Assembly: GCA_000969725.1 (NCBI GenBank)
Contig: JXSR01S019413.1
DNA: 37,426 nt
Direction: 5' to 3' (one strand)
Source of the DNA: Ophiothrix spiculata
Lineage: Eukaryota; Echinodermata; Ophiuroidea; Amphilepidida; Ophiotrichidae
Position numbers and translations under genes: made by a program. Positions 20,551 to 31,360 of this stretch are shown here, piece after piece (within the stretch, counting starts at the first letter, position 1; each line of letters opens with the position of its first letter). Under the pieces are notes generated by a model. That model ran no database searches, was not told the DNA's origin, and was given only the letters and a program-made list of their open reading frames with translations.

Positions 20551-20560
20551 GATGTAGTAC
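20551..20560. repeat. Right target-site duplication GATGTAGTAC
   Basis: Exact copy of 20235-20244. Confidence 0.9.
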
Positions 20561-20616
20561 ATGTAGTTTAAATGAAATAATGTCTTCCCTTTTAAACTTC
20601 ATAAAAGAGTAAACTA

Positions 20617-20705
20617 TTACTAGAACTTTCTTTGAAACTTTGCAACTTTAGTTTTAAAGTAAGGTCGTTAAAACGTAACTATGTTTCAAAGTAAGTTCCA
20701 GTAAC
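20617..20705. repeat. 89-bp foldback
   Basis: TTACTAGAACTTTCTTTGAAAC on the left is inverted on the right as GTTTCAAAGTAAGTTCCAGTAA with two mismatches. The loop also contains AACTTTAGTTTTAAAGT. Possibly a tiny MITE. Confidence 0.7.
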
Positions 20706-20848
20706 ATATCTATCATTTCTCTACAACTATTATTTACTTCTGCTGAATGAATGTCAACGCTCATGTTTATATTTTAACAATGTATGTACGTATAACTATA
20801 ATAACTATGCGATTTCAAAACTATATCCTATATGCCATTGAAAACATA

Positions 20849-21400
20849 GTAACGTTTGTGACCAACATTTTTTTAAATGGCCACAGAACCTAGCATCATA
20901 TCCACGAGTTTGTTGTTGATAATAGTGCTCATTGGTAGGATCAAGACATGTAGGTGTTCAAAGATTAAATTAATTGCCAAAATACTGAATAAAGTTCATG
21001 TAACGTTCGGTAACGTTTGTGACATCGCACGGAAATGGGTTTTTTGCTCCAAATGACTTAAAACTGACAATTCTCTGACAAGTTAGCGATTTTGTTATTG
21101 CGTATTTCACAGGTGATGGATAACATATCTACAAATATTACATAAAAGTAGTAGGACATTCTATTGTCAGGATTTTTTTAATGCAATGTTTTGTGACATT
21201 TTGGTGTAAGTTTTTGGTAACGTTTGTGATATTTTTGAATTAAAACATGTGCTCATTCCTAAAACTTCTAATTGGGAAATACTTTTCACGTACCAAATAA
21301 CTAACGTATAACTGAAAAACCTGCTTATGTGGTCGAATAAAAAAGCCGATTTTCTGCTTGAAGTCAAACAAAGTTTCATTTTCACTGGAATGATCCAGTT
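20849..21400. repeat. ~0.55-kb dispersed repeat with GTAACGTTTGTGAC motif, copy 1
   Basis: Aligns with 24070-24642 over its length: AATGGCCACAGAACCTAGCAT, CGAGTTTGTTGTT, ATCAAGACATG.AGGTGTT, AATTGCCAAAATACTGAATAA and, at the end, TTTTCACTGGAATGA. GTAACGTTTGTGA recurs at 20849, 21010 and 21217. The minus-strand frame 21167-21385 has a counterpart in the other copy (24196-24630; shared KKSAFLFDH and TKMS/TSFF-type words), but no domain is recognised. Confidence 0.82.
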
Positions 21401-22092
21401 ACATTTTTCAATTTTTTAGCTTAATACATTTTTAGTAATCACTTTATATTCATTTTGCAAATTCCGTTTCATGAGTTCAACGTTTGCAGGTCATTATATC
21501 AGACGAAGTCCACTAATTATGTCAGACATGATTTCCGCGAAAAGGTTTTTTTTTATTATTTTTCTCACACAGATATCAGATTAAAGGCACGCCCTTTTTT
21601 TACGAGTGAGATAGAGGACTACAAGTTTACGGCTAGTTTATTGCACGTTTTGCTAACTTACGCATGTTAGAATATCATAATTTTTGGCGTACATCGATGT
21701 TTGCGGTTTAGAAAATGCCCTGGGGATAAATTGGTATTCTGACTATGTAATCACCCGCTTTACCTAAAAGATGAAACCTGGACTGGTCTCGAGACTTGCA
21801 ATATAGGGTATCAAAATCGACCTGGTACTCTGTAAGTCTCAAATAGGGTATCAAATATCATGTGGCTTTTACGTCTCTGATAGTGTATCAAACTAATGGT
21901 TAAGAATGGGTTTATTGATTACAATGGTGTCGTAAATCGCCGATAAAAGTGCTTTAAATGCAAAGAAACACTTTCAGTTTTCACAGGTGTTCAAAAAGTA
22001 TACAGTTACAATTTCCAAGTATTGCATACACCTTAACATTTTACATATGAATACACTTAATTTTGAATACAATAAACCACATGGTTTGTTAC
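21401..22092. other. No gene; short degenerate repeat at 21779-21897
   Basis: Three units of type GTCTC...ATAGGGTATCAAA lie at 21779-21897. The remaining sequence is AT-rich. Confidence 0.5.
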
Positions 22093-22557
22093 TATTATCT
22101 AGAACACTTACTATAATTCGTTTTTGTAATGTATTACGAGTAAAATAAACCAACTTTTTGAGTGTAACGTAAGCTATAAGATTTATTTTTCTTACAACAA
22201 AATATCGTAACAGACTCAATCAATAACTTGTTGTACCTCTCTGGAAGTCATCGTAATCATATTATATTTCTTGTTATTTAAGTTTAGACACTTAATTGTC
22301 TGAAGAAAATCAACAAAATTATCCAAAGGATGGCCTCACAACTTCATGTACATGAAAAGATTTAGTCGCATCCTGTCACTGTGTTACAAGTAAACCATTA
22401 CAGAACAATCATTGACAATCTTTGAAACAAGTCGACCTGATTATATGGAATGACTCCCTGTGACAGGAAAGAGCTTGTAAGTCAATTGCAAATGTGGATT
22501 AAATAAAATTCTACACACTTTTAACGCAATGCTTGGCATTGATGATTTACTCTTGTT
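22093..22557. repeat. Tandem duplication, unit A
   Basis: Matches unit B (22637-23276): ATTATCTAGAACA, GTAATGTA.TACGAGTAA, ACATGAAAAGATTTA or CATATGAAAAGATTTA, CCTGTCACTGT, CATTGACAATC.TTGAAACAA, GACTCCCTG, AATAAAATTCTACA.ACTTTTA.CG. Unit A lacks the LINE insertion. No coding potential. Confidence 0.85.
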
Positions 22558-22636
22558 TTCGTTTTGGTTATTTGACTTGAATGAACCGTCATATTAATAA
22601 CCCCTATTTTGAACACATCAAACACGTGTATATCAT

Positions 22637-23276
22637 ATTATCTAGAACATGGTTGTGCAATCAGAGCACCTACACTTACACATGTTCATAATATAAGTCT
22701 TTGTGTAATGTACTACGAGTAATATAAAACAATGGGTATTAGTATTTAATGGTGCAACGTAAGAAGCAACTAAAATTTATTATCTTACACCTTCTCCTTC
22801 TCACCTTCTCACTAGGCTGTGTTCATCCACTGCTGGACGTAGCCCTCTTCTCCTCATAAGGTGCCCTGCCCATCTCCATTTAGCTTCTTTGATTTTTGAG
22901 AATGATGTTTTTAACTTGTGTTTGCTTTCTTACACTAGAACACCGTAAAAGACTATATCAATAATTTGTTATATCACTCTTAAAGATATTTTGATCATAT
23001 TATTTCTTGTCATTTCAAAGTTCAGACATAAGTTTGGCCAAACTCAACAAAATCATCACTACTTTATGCATATGAAAAGATTTAATTCCCCAGCCTGTCA
23101 CTGTATTATTCAGTAACCCATTTCAGAACAACCATTGACAATCATTGAAACAATTCATTGAACTGATTGTCTGAATTGACTCCCTGCGAGTAAGCAATTA
23201 TTGCAAATATGGATGAAATAAAATTCTACATACTTTTAGCGTAATGCTTGGTATTAACGATAAACTCTTTTTGTTT
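22637..23276. repeat. Tandem duplication, unit B, carrying a LINE insertion
   Basis: Copy of 22093-22557 interrupted at 22791-22927 by a LINE 3' end. The offset between units is about 544 bp before the insertion. Confidence 0.85.
22791..22927 (-). mobile_element. RTE-like LINE 3' end, internally deleted, with 8-bp target duplication
   Basis: On the minus strand one frame reads KTSFSKIKEAKWRWAGHLMRR and another reads GEEGYVQQWMNTA followed by TAG. Both are landmarks of the C-terminus of RTE-type LINE proteins (RWAGHV-type and GEAYVQQW-type words); the segment between them in full-length elements is missing, with a frame change. The 3' tail is GAGAAGGTGAGAAGGAGAAG, a short tandem repeat as LINEs of this kind carry. 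TCTTACAC flanks both sides (22783-22790 and 22928-22935). Unit A of the surrounding duplication lacks the insertion. Confidence 0.8.
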
Positions 23277-24069
23277 AGTTGAATAACCTGTTAAAAATAC
23301 GTTATTTTTTCAGCAGCTATGCTCACCGAAAAGGGGCTTAACTGTGATCGATATTATGAATATTAAATATTATTACATTTTTGTAGTGATTATTTTGATT
23401 ATTTTTATATTCAAATAAGATACCGGGTGCGTTTAGTTTTAAAACAAACACTTCTCAATTTGCTGTTTAACTGGAAGTCTGTACCTTTTAGTGAGAAAAT
23501 GATATCTAATTGATTTTCAGCTTTGGTGAAAATATCACTTAAACAATCTTTAACATCAATTTTCAACATATTTGGGAATAACAATACTTACGTCATAAAT
23601 AAATTTCAAAATTAAGTTTATCAAAAAAAAAAATATAAAGTTACTCAAATTTTAGAAGTTCTGCACCCGTCAACAAAATCGGATGTTCAACGAAAAATAC
23701 GTAAAAACTCCAAAATTGGAGGTGAATTTAAGAGTCAAATGTGATGCATAAAAAGAAGTGTTAGTTCAAAATTCTTCAGAAATCAAATTTCACGTATGTG
23801 ATTAATACGCAATGAACTGAGTGTGCCAAATATGGTATTCATTATGCTCGACTTATTAACCGTGTGAGTCTATAGGATATGTTTGTTAGGGAAGTTGTTG
23901 GATTGTAATTGGGTATAATAGAAAAATGGCATCGCTTAACCGTGAATAATTACAGCAAAACTTAAGGTAAGTTTGAAAATAATGATAAATGCGGATTAAA
24001 TTTTTTCACTCTCTAGGCAATCCTCATTCGCGACTTTCAGATCATTTTGTCAGAGGGTGATTCCAAAGT
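23277..24069. other. No recognisable gene
   Basis: AT-rich DNA; no coding frame or clear repeat seen. Confidence 0.35.
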
Positions 24070-24642
24070 ACCGTTTGTGACCGAAAAATGGGAAACTTTC
24101 ACTTTCAAATGGCCACAGAACCTAGCATAAACATAATATCAACGAGTTTGTTGTTTATAATGGTGCTCACTGGTGGGATCAAGACATGCAGGTGTTTAAA
24201 GATTAAAATAATTGCCAAAATACTGAATAAATTTCATGTAACGTTCTTTTTTGATCCAAATGACTTCAAAGCAAAAATTCTCTGACATGTTAGCGAATTT
24301 TTTATTGCGCTTTTCACAGATGATTTCTAACATATTTACAAATAGTTCATAAAAGTGGTAGGAAGTTCTATCCTCAGGATTTCTTTTAATGCAATGTTTT
24401 GTTTGGTAACGTCTGGTTGTGACATTTTGGTGTAACTTTTTGGTAACGTTTGTGACATTTTTGAATGAAAACATGTGCTCATTCATGCACGGGTAGAACA
24501 AATTCAAAATTTCTGAATAGAAAATACTTTTCACGTACCGAGTAACAAACGTATGACTGAAAAAACTGCTCATATGGTCGAATAAAAAAGCTGATTTTTT
24601 GTTTGAAATCAAAAAAGATTTAGTTTTCACTGGAATGAGCCC
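24070..24642. repeat. ~0.57-kb dispersed repeat with GTAACGTTTGTGAC motif, copy 2
   Basis: Copy of 20849-21400. The motif occurs as ACCGTTTGTGACC near 24070, GGTAACGTCTGGTTGTGAC near 24406 and GTAACGTTTGTGACA at 24443. The 144-codon minus frame 24196-24630 is the longest open frame outside the LINE at the left edge, but it has no recognisable domain. Confidence 0.82.
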
Positions 24643-25535
24643 AGAGCATGTCTGATTTGGTGCATATTATCAACAAGCTGTTTTCGTAGTTGTATGGTGC
24701 ATTGATCTACTTTCGTTATTGGGTTATATAGATCGTAGGTGGTTGGAACAGGTGTTTGCTGGCCGAATTAAGTTCCTTAATTCTTTTTTTTTTTTGAGTG
24801 GAGTGATAAAATATCTAGTGACGATATTGTCTTTACAAAAAAAAAAGACACACTTGTTTCGAGTTTACATACAATAGGAGTGGTGTAAAACAGTTTTTAT
24901 GTTTAATGTTTGTATCGATCAAAATGACCTTAATTGACTAGTATACGAATAGTTGTTACCCTAGTTGTTATCTCATTAACCATGCAAATGGGAATACCTG
25001 CATTCCAAGCATTTCAGAATGACTTGTTTATATTGAATATTTCACTCAAACTGTGGTGAGAATGTTAAACAATTTCCAGAATTACTGATAGAGACATTAT
25101 CAAGGATCATAAAAACATGAAAAATTAAAATCTGTAATTTTCCTTTTTCTTAAATTATTTTTTGTTGCAAAATTCAGTGGACTTAACACATTTTGTAATA
25201 AAACAGCATCAGTCATACGAAGTCCATGAAAAAAGTTGAAATTTGCATGCGATTGTTTCAGCACTTATTACACGTCTTGACACAAAATGGACAAATTTGC
25301 CCACTGACTTAACACGTTTTGGAATAAAATAGTGTCAGTCACATGTATTCCAGGTTGGTTAAGGTTGGTTAACTTATTACTAGATTATTAAAAATATGCT
25401 TGAGGTTAGTAACTATTCATTTATATTAAAATATCAATTTTGAAGGTGGGTGCACTCAACGCGGTTTGGAAATGAAATAAGCTCTCTTGTTTGTATCATT
25501 TGCCGGTATTATAGGCTAGTAAATCTGTTGATTTG
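24643..25535. other. No gene; partial match to 17.3-17.56 kb
   Basis: 24700-25020 resembles 17320-17560, suggesting a further diverged repeat pair. GACTTAACACGTTTTGGAATAAAA and GGACTTAACACATTTTGTAATAAAA form a ~130-bp-period pair near 25180-25330 (CAGTGGACTTAACACA, CACTGACTTAACACG). Confidence 0.5.
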
Positions 25536-25894
25536 ACGTAGAAAAAATTGCAACACAAGATTTTTTGGTTGAAATTTACTGTTGATGACCTCCCAAACAA
25601 CATATTCAAAATGTAGGGAAATGTAAGCTTGTCAAAGTTGATTAATTTGCATTAAAAAAATGGCTGCCAAAGGGATGAAATTTCAAAATTGGTCAAATCT
25701 TGTTGAATACTTCACCAAAATGTTCCTCTCATCACAAGGAAGGAGAAAAGGTATACTTTTACCTATGTCTGAAATATGGTTCTGGAGTTATAGCCAAAAA
25801 TGTGAAAGGTCATATCAGAGGTCACGGAACTGGCCCTATGGGAGTCAAACATTTCAAAAGTGTCCGATTGTGTTCAAAATGGTCTGAAACTATT

Positions 25895-26076
25895 CCTCTT
25901 GCAAAACTGTCTGCACAAAGTAATATATAGTTTAAAGTGCATCAGATCAGTTGTTGCTATGGTTACAGGTCAAAGAAAACTTGGTAACTATGGACTTTTG
26001 TTTTGCCTGCTACCATGGCAACAATTGACCTGACACACTTCAAACTATCACTTTGTGCAGATCCTTTTGCAAGAGG
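25895..26076. repeat. Inner hairpin 1 of the foldback
   Basis: CCTCTTGCAAAA..TCTGCACAAAGT on the left is inverted at 26047-26076 (ACTTTGTGCAGA, TTTTGCAAGAGG). The pairing continues inward through TCAG.TCA.TTGTTGC.ATGGT and its inverse near 26010-26035. Confidence 0.85.
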
Positions 26077-26435
26077 AGGTTCAGGTTCAGGTTTTATTTT
26101 TCCATAATCATCAATGACAATATAACAAGAAAATAACAATATGATATAAAGATAGATAATTACAGAGGAAATGGTTAAAAGGCCAATAAGTCCAGAACAT
26201 AACATTCCCTTTGAAAAAATAATTAAAAAAAGTTACAAAGAGTAGGATTTCAGGATATCAACAAGACCGATACAATAATTAATGCAAGAAATGTGATAAG
26301 AATTAGCATCATGTACCATTATACGCCGAAATTAAAAAAGTTTTCAACAGTTTTCGAAAATGTTTAACTGATTTTGCATTTTTCAAATCTTCACCAAGCG
26401 AGTTCCATAGAGGAACAGTTTGACTTCAGTTTGTT
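26077..26435 (-). mobile_element. CR1/L2-like LINE 3' end: C-terminal codons, 3' UTR and (CCTGAA)n tail
   Basis: The minus frame 26422-26309 reads QTVPLWNSLGEDLKNAKSV, then KHFRKLLKTFLISAYNGT and a stop. This is the usual C-terminus of CR1/L2-type LINE proteins (LWNSLP..L..A.SV..FK..LK.FL). About 230 bp of AT-rich 3' UTR follow, ending in ACCTGAACCTGAACCT, a short tandem tail. A TGA lies just upstream of the matching residues, so the coding part is 5'-truncated near 26425-26435. The insertion starts exactly where inner hairpin 1 ends (AAGAGG). Confidence 0.82.
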
Positions 26436-26574
26436 ATAAAATTGGATAGATTTAGCCCATATTTATTGGTCGAGCTATGAGTTGCAAAAATATTGGGCGA
26501 GACGCAGTCGAGCCCAATATTTTAAAACTCATAGCAAGATCAATAAATATGGATCGAAAATCATCCAATTTTAT
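26436..26574. repeat. Inner hairpin 2 (139-bp palindrome)
   Basis: ATAAAATTGGAT at 26436 is inverted as ATCCAATTTTAT at 26563-26574. The pairing continues through CCATATTTATTG, GCTATGAGTT and AATATTGGGC to a short loop (GAGACGCAGTCGA). Next to it CCGGATCCAAGT / ACTTGGATCC forms a small extra stem (26587-26615). Confidence 0.87.
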
Positions 26575-26988
26575 CATTATTATGCTCCGGATCCAAGTTT
26601 TTCCATACTTGGATCCTTCAAAGCATAATAATGAACAAAATCGGACAATTTTGAAATTTTGGAGTCCCGTAGGGCCAAATCCGTGACCTCTGATATGACC
26701 TTTTTTTGGCTATAACTCCAGAACCATATTTCAGACATAAGTAAAAGTAAACTTTTTCTGTTTCCTTGTGATGAGAGGAACATGTTGGTGTGGTTTTAAA
26801 CAAGATTTGACCAATTTTGAAATTTCACCCCTTGTTTTGGCAGCCATTTTGTGTTATGCAAGTTAACCAACTTTGACAAGCTTACATTTTTTTACATTTT
26901 AAATATATGTTGTTCGGGAGGTCATCAACAGTTAATTTCAACCAAAAAATCTTGTGTTGCAATTTTGTCCACGTAACCCCATGAATTT

Positions 26989-27288
26989 TCATAGATTGGC
27001 TAGTCTATTATTGATCCGTAGACCATGGATGTTACTTCCACGGTGTTTTATCTTAGCACTGTGTATTTCTCTGTTAACTTCATAGCAAAGAGAATTAAAT
27101 TTTTCATAATTACCACAACAACTGTAAGCCTTATAATGTGAATTTATCATACGCTTCAGAATACTACTTACCGATGGTTTATCATTCGGGCTAAGCTTGA
27201 CAAAATTTTGAAAGAAATGCAATTCGTAACGTTTAAGTAAAATCTGTTCAAAATTAGTATAAAACTCATTCCAATCCTCAGATGTCAT
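26989..27288 (-). pseudogene. LINE fragment: linker between endonuclease and reverse transcriptase
   Basis: 99 codons on the minus strand. The central part, NDKPSVSSILKRMINSHYKA followed by GNYEKFNSLCYEVNREIHSA, has the form seen in LINE polyproteins just after the endonuclease (DKPW.T..IK.LI..R..AF..GN...Y..LRN.V.R.I..AK). The last twelve residues no longer fit, so the fragment likely breaks near 27030, close to the right arm of the foldback. No catalytic domain is present. Family assignment rests on this weak but characteristic pattern. Confidence 0.62.
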
Positions 27289-27407
27289 CTATTAACCAAA
27301 TGCACCATTTGCAGTCTGCACATCTGAAAGGAGAGATATCCTGATCCATTAAAACCAATAACTACAATGGATATAACTTTATGCTTATGTGGGACAAGCA
27401 ATTCTTG

Positions 27408-27700
27408 TTATGTATTCTTTATAAACATTACACTACATAATTAACCACAGATATGGGATATGTTTACCTGGATATGTTTAGCACCGGGCTTAGCGTAAGT
27501 AGGCTAATGTAGTTATGCAAATACTCTAAACGGGTATTTGTGTATTACGTGAGAGTATTTGCTAAAAAGCTACGGTGTTTTTGTTTTCAATACTCATTTG
27601 CGATATCTGATGGATCGCGAATGCTTGATTTCTTAAATGTTATTTAAATAGGTTGATGAACTTTCTGTAATATAAAATGTAGAGGGCTTTTTTAGTTAAT
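27408..27700. repeat. Dispersed repeat, copy 3 of 3
   Basis: Related to 7985-8330 and 18281-18590 (ACAAGCAATTCTTGTTATG, TTACACTACATAATT, GTAGGCTAATGTAGTTATGC, ACGTGAGAGTATTTGCTAAAA). A short extra copy of TAGGTTGATGAACTTT follows at 27720. Confidence 0.62.
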
Positions 27701-28592
27701 GCGTTATAATATAGTATAGTAGGTTGATGAACTTTGCGAAATATATGATAAACAAGATTTTTTAGTCGCTTATATTTATGAAACTAACATAACTAGGTCA
27801 GAGATGCAAGCAAAAAATCAAAAATAAAAGTCTCTACAATGCTTTGTGATTTTTGTTCAATCATTGTTACTGTTGTTTAAGTGAATTAATCTACCTTGAA
27901 TAAAAAAGCAGCATTTATGGATACTTTAATCACGTAACTTTTAGTTAAACTGAATCTAATGTGGGCTAAAAGATAATTGAAATTTCCAAAAATAAATGTT
28001 ATTTAGGTTGTTTTAAAAATAACAGGGGTAGAATCTACTCCCTTTAGTTTTTTGCAAATAAAACTGGATTTATATAGAACATTTGACTACCATTACAAAT
28101 TTTAGACTTTGTCAACCCTATCGATAACATACTTAATATCAGTAACACTAACGAGATATTTAAGAAAAAAACATTATTGTATAAAGGTATCAGTTCTTAA
28201 CATAGTAATTCAATTATTTAAGGTGCCAAAAAATCACCTATGAATATACTTTAGATAAATTTGTTTCATATTTAAGAATGTTATTTTATGATGCTATAAA
28301 GAATGAGAAGGTTAACGAGGGAAACTCCATTCTCACTCTATTGTGATACACGTTTATACTCAAGTGCTTTGTATTCAAAAAATGAAGCCGTAAAAAATTT
28401 GTAGAAAATCAATAAAAAATCAATAAATTTGATAGGTGAGTAAACCGAAAAAGAAGTAACAAAATGTCAAATTGTCAATATTAATTCCTTGATCGTTGAT
28501 AGATTGCTTGAGTCAAACAGTATTTAGTTGTCTTTGGTGAAGAAATATCTAAAAATTGTGGTGATTTGATATGGTTATGCAAAAATAATACG
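27701..28592. other. No recognisable gene
   Basis: AT-rich sequence; nothing with coding or repeat character noticed. Confidence 0.35.
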
Positions 28593-28836
28593 AAATTGTG
28601 ATGACTCACCCAGAAAAGGGGGACTTTGCGACAGAACAATTTTCAAGAAATAGGTGAAAATAGGCAGCAAAATATAAAGAATTTCCAGCAGATTTTCTGT
28701 GGTGTGATTACCTTGATCAATTTCAACAAGTAAGGTGTCATTTTAAACTTAGAAAATGCTGCAACATATAAAATTATAAAATCAAAATTGATATAATCTG
28801 CAAATTCCCCTCTTTCGGGGTGAGCCATCACAATTT
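28593..28836. mobile_element. 244-bp MITE with 30-bp TIRs
   Basis: AAATTGTGATGACTCACCC with AGAAAAGGGGGA after it is inverted at 28807-28836 (AATTGTGATGGCTCACCCC, then GAAAGAGGGGA) with few mismatches. The interior is AT-rich and non-coding; the open frame 28643-28831 simply reads through it. No clear target duplication. Confidence 0.87.
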
Positions 28837-31165
28837 AGCTTTGACTAGTTGATTCATTTGTTATAAAGACATAGTATAAATTGCAAAACTTAACCAATGA
28901 AATATGAGCATTTTAATAATAATAAGTGGTTTCCTAATGTAAAGTTGAACTGATTCTATTCATAAAACCTTGCTAGCAATTTCCAAATACGAATTTGGAC
29001 AAATTAGATTTGGAAGTAAATTGTACATAATAATCACAAAGTAAGAAGTATTTTAGTTAACTGTATAATCATATTGATGTTGTAATTGAGGATAGATTCT
29101 AGTTTATTGTTTGTTCAAATGATCAGTATTGTAAAGTGACATTTGTTAATTAAGTTGAAATGAAGAAACATCTTAAGAATTTTATATAAAATTTTAGAAA
29201 TGATATTTTAAAATCGAAAGTAAGTAGTATATGGATTTCCTTATTTCTTACTTAAAATTTTAATTTAAATAATTAAATTAAAAAACAGTTACTGCTTTCA
29301 TTCTACTTTAAAAAAAGGCAAGTATGTTTAATAAAAAAATAAAGACGTTATTGCTTATTCAAAAAGAATATTGAAAAAAATTAAATATTTCAAATCAGCA
29401 TGACAAACCATCCGGTAAAATTACGAACCATTAATAACGTTTTAGCGAATTAGCTATGTAACATGTAGAATTTCTTTTTTAGGATAGGAAACGTTTGGTA
29501 ACTAATGATGCTTCAGGGATAAGATTAATAAATCTTATTCTGAGTGGTATGGATTTTTTAATAAAACATATTGCGCGTCTTCGTGCAAAAATCTTGATTA
29601 TCTACGATATACATTTGTGGTCGTATTATGCAAATACTACATTGTAAAGGGTAAAATAGAGGCTTAGTAATATAGCAGCAAATACAGAAGAGATATAGAT
29701 AGATTGCACTAACATCTAACTATGTAGCATCTAAAAACGTCCGATAAAAAGCTATATTTTGGTAAACTAAGTCTTCCAGCTCTATAATTTCTTTACAAAA
29801 ATCCAGAGTAATATTTACAGGAAAATTATTAGCTCTCTTGTGGTAACAATATCTTCATTTAGTTAAATGCATTAGCCATGGTCCATTTGGCTATTGAAAC
29901 TTGTGAAAACTTATTTGAATCAAAGAATAATCTTAATAGGTTCTGTCAGCAGTACCTCTATTTACGTGTAGCTTAATTTATAGTAAAATTATTGGTATAT
30001 GCGTATTTTACTGTATAGTAAAAATTGATCGATTTGATTATAGATCGCCGAAATTAAACAGTACTGGGCAATCTGTGAATTCCAGCTACAAGAAAATAGT
30101 AAAATCATCTGTTTTTAAGATCATTTTAATAGTGTGCATAAGTCTTCGATACAAAGCTTCATCCAAAAGAATATCTTTTCAACATGATATTTATTGAAAC
30201 ATTACATAGTGGTATGTTGTAAAACAATTACGAATATATAAGATGTCTACCAACGTAAATGATCTATCTAATATAACTACGATATACCCATCCAACATGT
30301 ATGATTTAGAGCGCCTTAGAAGACATCCGATCAATCAAATAAGAAAGTTAAGTTAGTAAAAAGAAAAAGAGGCTTTACAAGATACACTATACTTCAGGCA
30401 TGGATTACTTTGGTAACACAGTCCTAGTTTTTAACACTTTGATCCACCGCCGGGCTACCACCATATTCATATATCTACCTTCGTAAAAAGAAATTAATAA
30501 TGTGTGAGTATATCCTCAACTGTCTTGAAGATCAGAAATTAAATTATCTGATTTATTTAAAGATTTTTTTTTTAATATTATAATTTATGACCAAACTGCA
30601 CTTGAATGTTTCCAGTTTTTTAATTTCGAGAAACAATCTATGATTTTCAGAGTAAAATTTTGGTAGTAGATTCCATGCAAATCAGCATGATTGCTTTAAC
30701 TTCACAAAAGACCATTTGTATCTCAGTTTTAACCTAACCGCTCATAGGCTTTATGTTTTGACGAATTTATGTTGGTTTTAACTATTCATAACATTCTATG
30801 TCCGTATACATTCATGATATAAACAGGAACAACTGTATATAAATCTGATCACATCCAGGTAAATTAGATTAATGACTATTCGGTAGACGTTTTTCTTAAA
30901 GGCATGTTTTGATACTTGAATAATAATTATTGCTTTAGATAACGTGTAAGGTCTCGTATGGGAAATAAAACCAAAATATCGGTGTATTAACTACTTACTA
31001 TTAAGAAGAATTTTATTTAAAGCATTGTTTATATTCTTTTCATATCAAATTCTAATTGCTTGTTCCCTTTAAAAATCACAGAAGTGTGCATTTGTTGTAT
31101 ACAACAATAATGTAAACAAAATCAAAAGTTTCCTTTCTTAATATTTTTATATTTGTGTAACGTAC
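28837..31165. other. Very AT-rich DNA without recognisable genes
   Basis: More than 2.3 kb with no open frame of 60 codons or more and no clear repeats. A self-complementary AATTTAAATAATTAAATT patch lies near 29262-29282. Confidence 0.5.
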
Positions 31166-31328
31166 GGGGGGGGATGTCGCAATCCCTCAAAAGCGAAAAA
31201 ACCGGTAGTCTAAAGGTTCGCTAGTGCTAAAGTTCCCAGTCCGAAAATGAAAGAGGGTTCGCCAGTCCAAAAAACATATTTTCCTTTATCTAAGGGTTTG
31301 CTAATCCGAATCTGAAATAGGGTCCCAC

Positions 31329-31360
<32 letters not shown>

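Larger units (their letters stand above)
25536..26974. mobile_element. 1.4-kb foldback element with ~340-bp arms and nested insertions
   Basis: Left arm about 25536-25875 and right arm about 26632-26974 are inverted copies. Shared blocks are AAATTGCAACACAAGATTTT, GATGACCTCCC.AACAACAT, AAGCTTGTCAAAGTTG, ATGGCTGCCAAA, TTCCTCTCATCACAAGG, GGTTCTGGAGTTATAGCCAA and GGTCATATCAGAGGTCACGG. The interior holds a hairpin (25895-26076), a LINE 3' end (26077-26435) and a second hairpin (26436-26574). Without the LINE piece the element is about 1.08 kb. No transposase. The right end nearly touches another LINE fragment. Target duplication is not clear. Confidence 0.88.

Noticed and set aside
24196..24630. 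144-codon minus-strand frame as a host gene
   Set aside because: It lies in a repeat with a second copy at 20849-21400, shows no domain and has AT-driven composition. Kept only as a remark on the repeat.
25660..25930. Open frames in the left arm of the foldback as a gene
   Set aside because: The same peptide pieces appear in the inverted right arm (26580-26803), so the frames belong to the TIRs. No domain is recognised.
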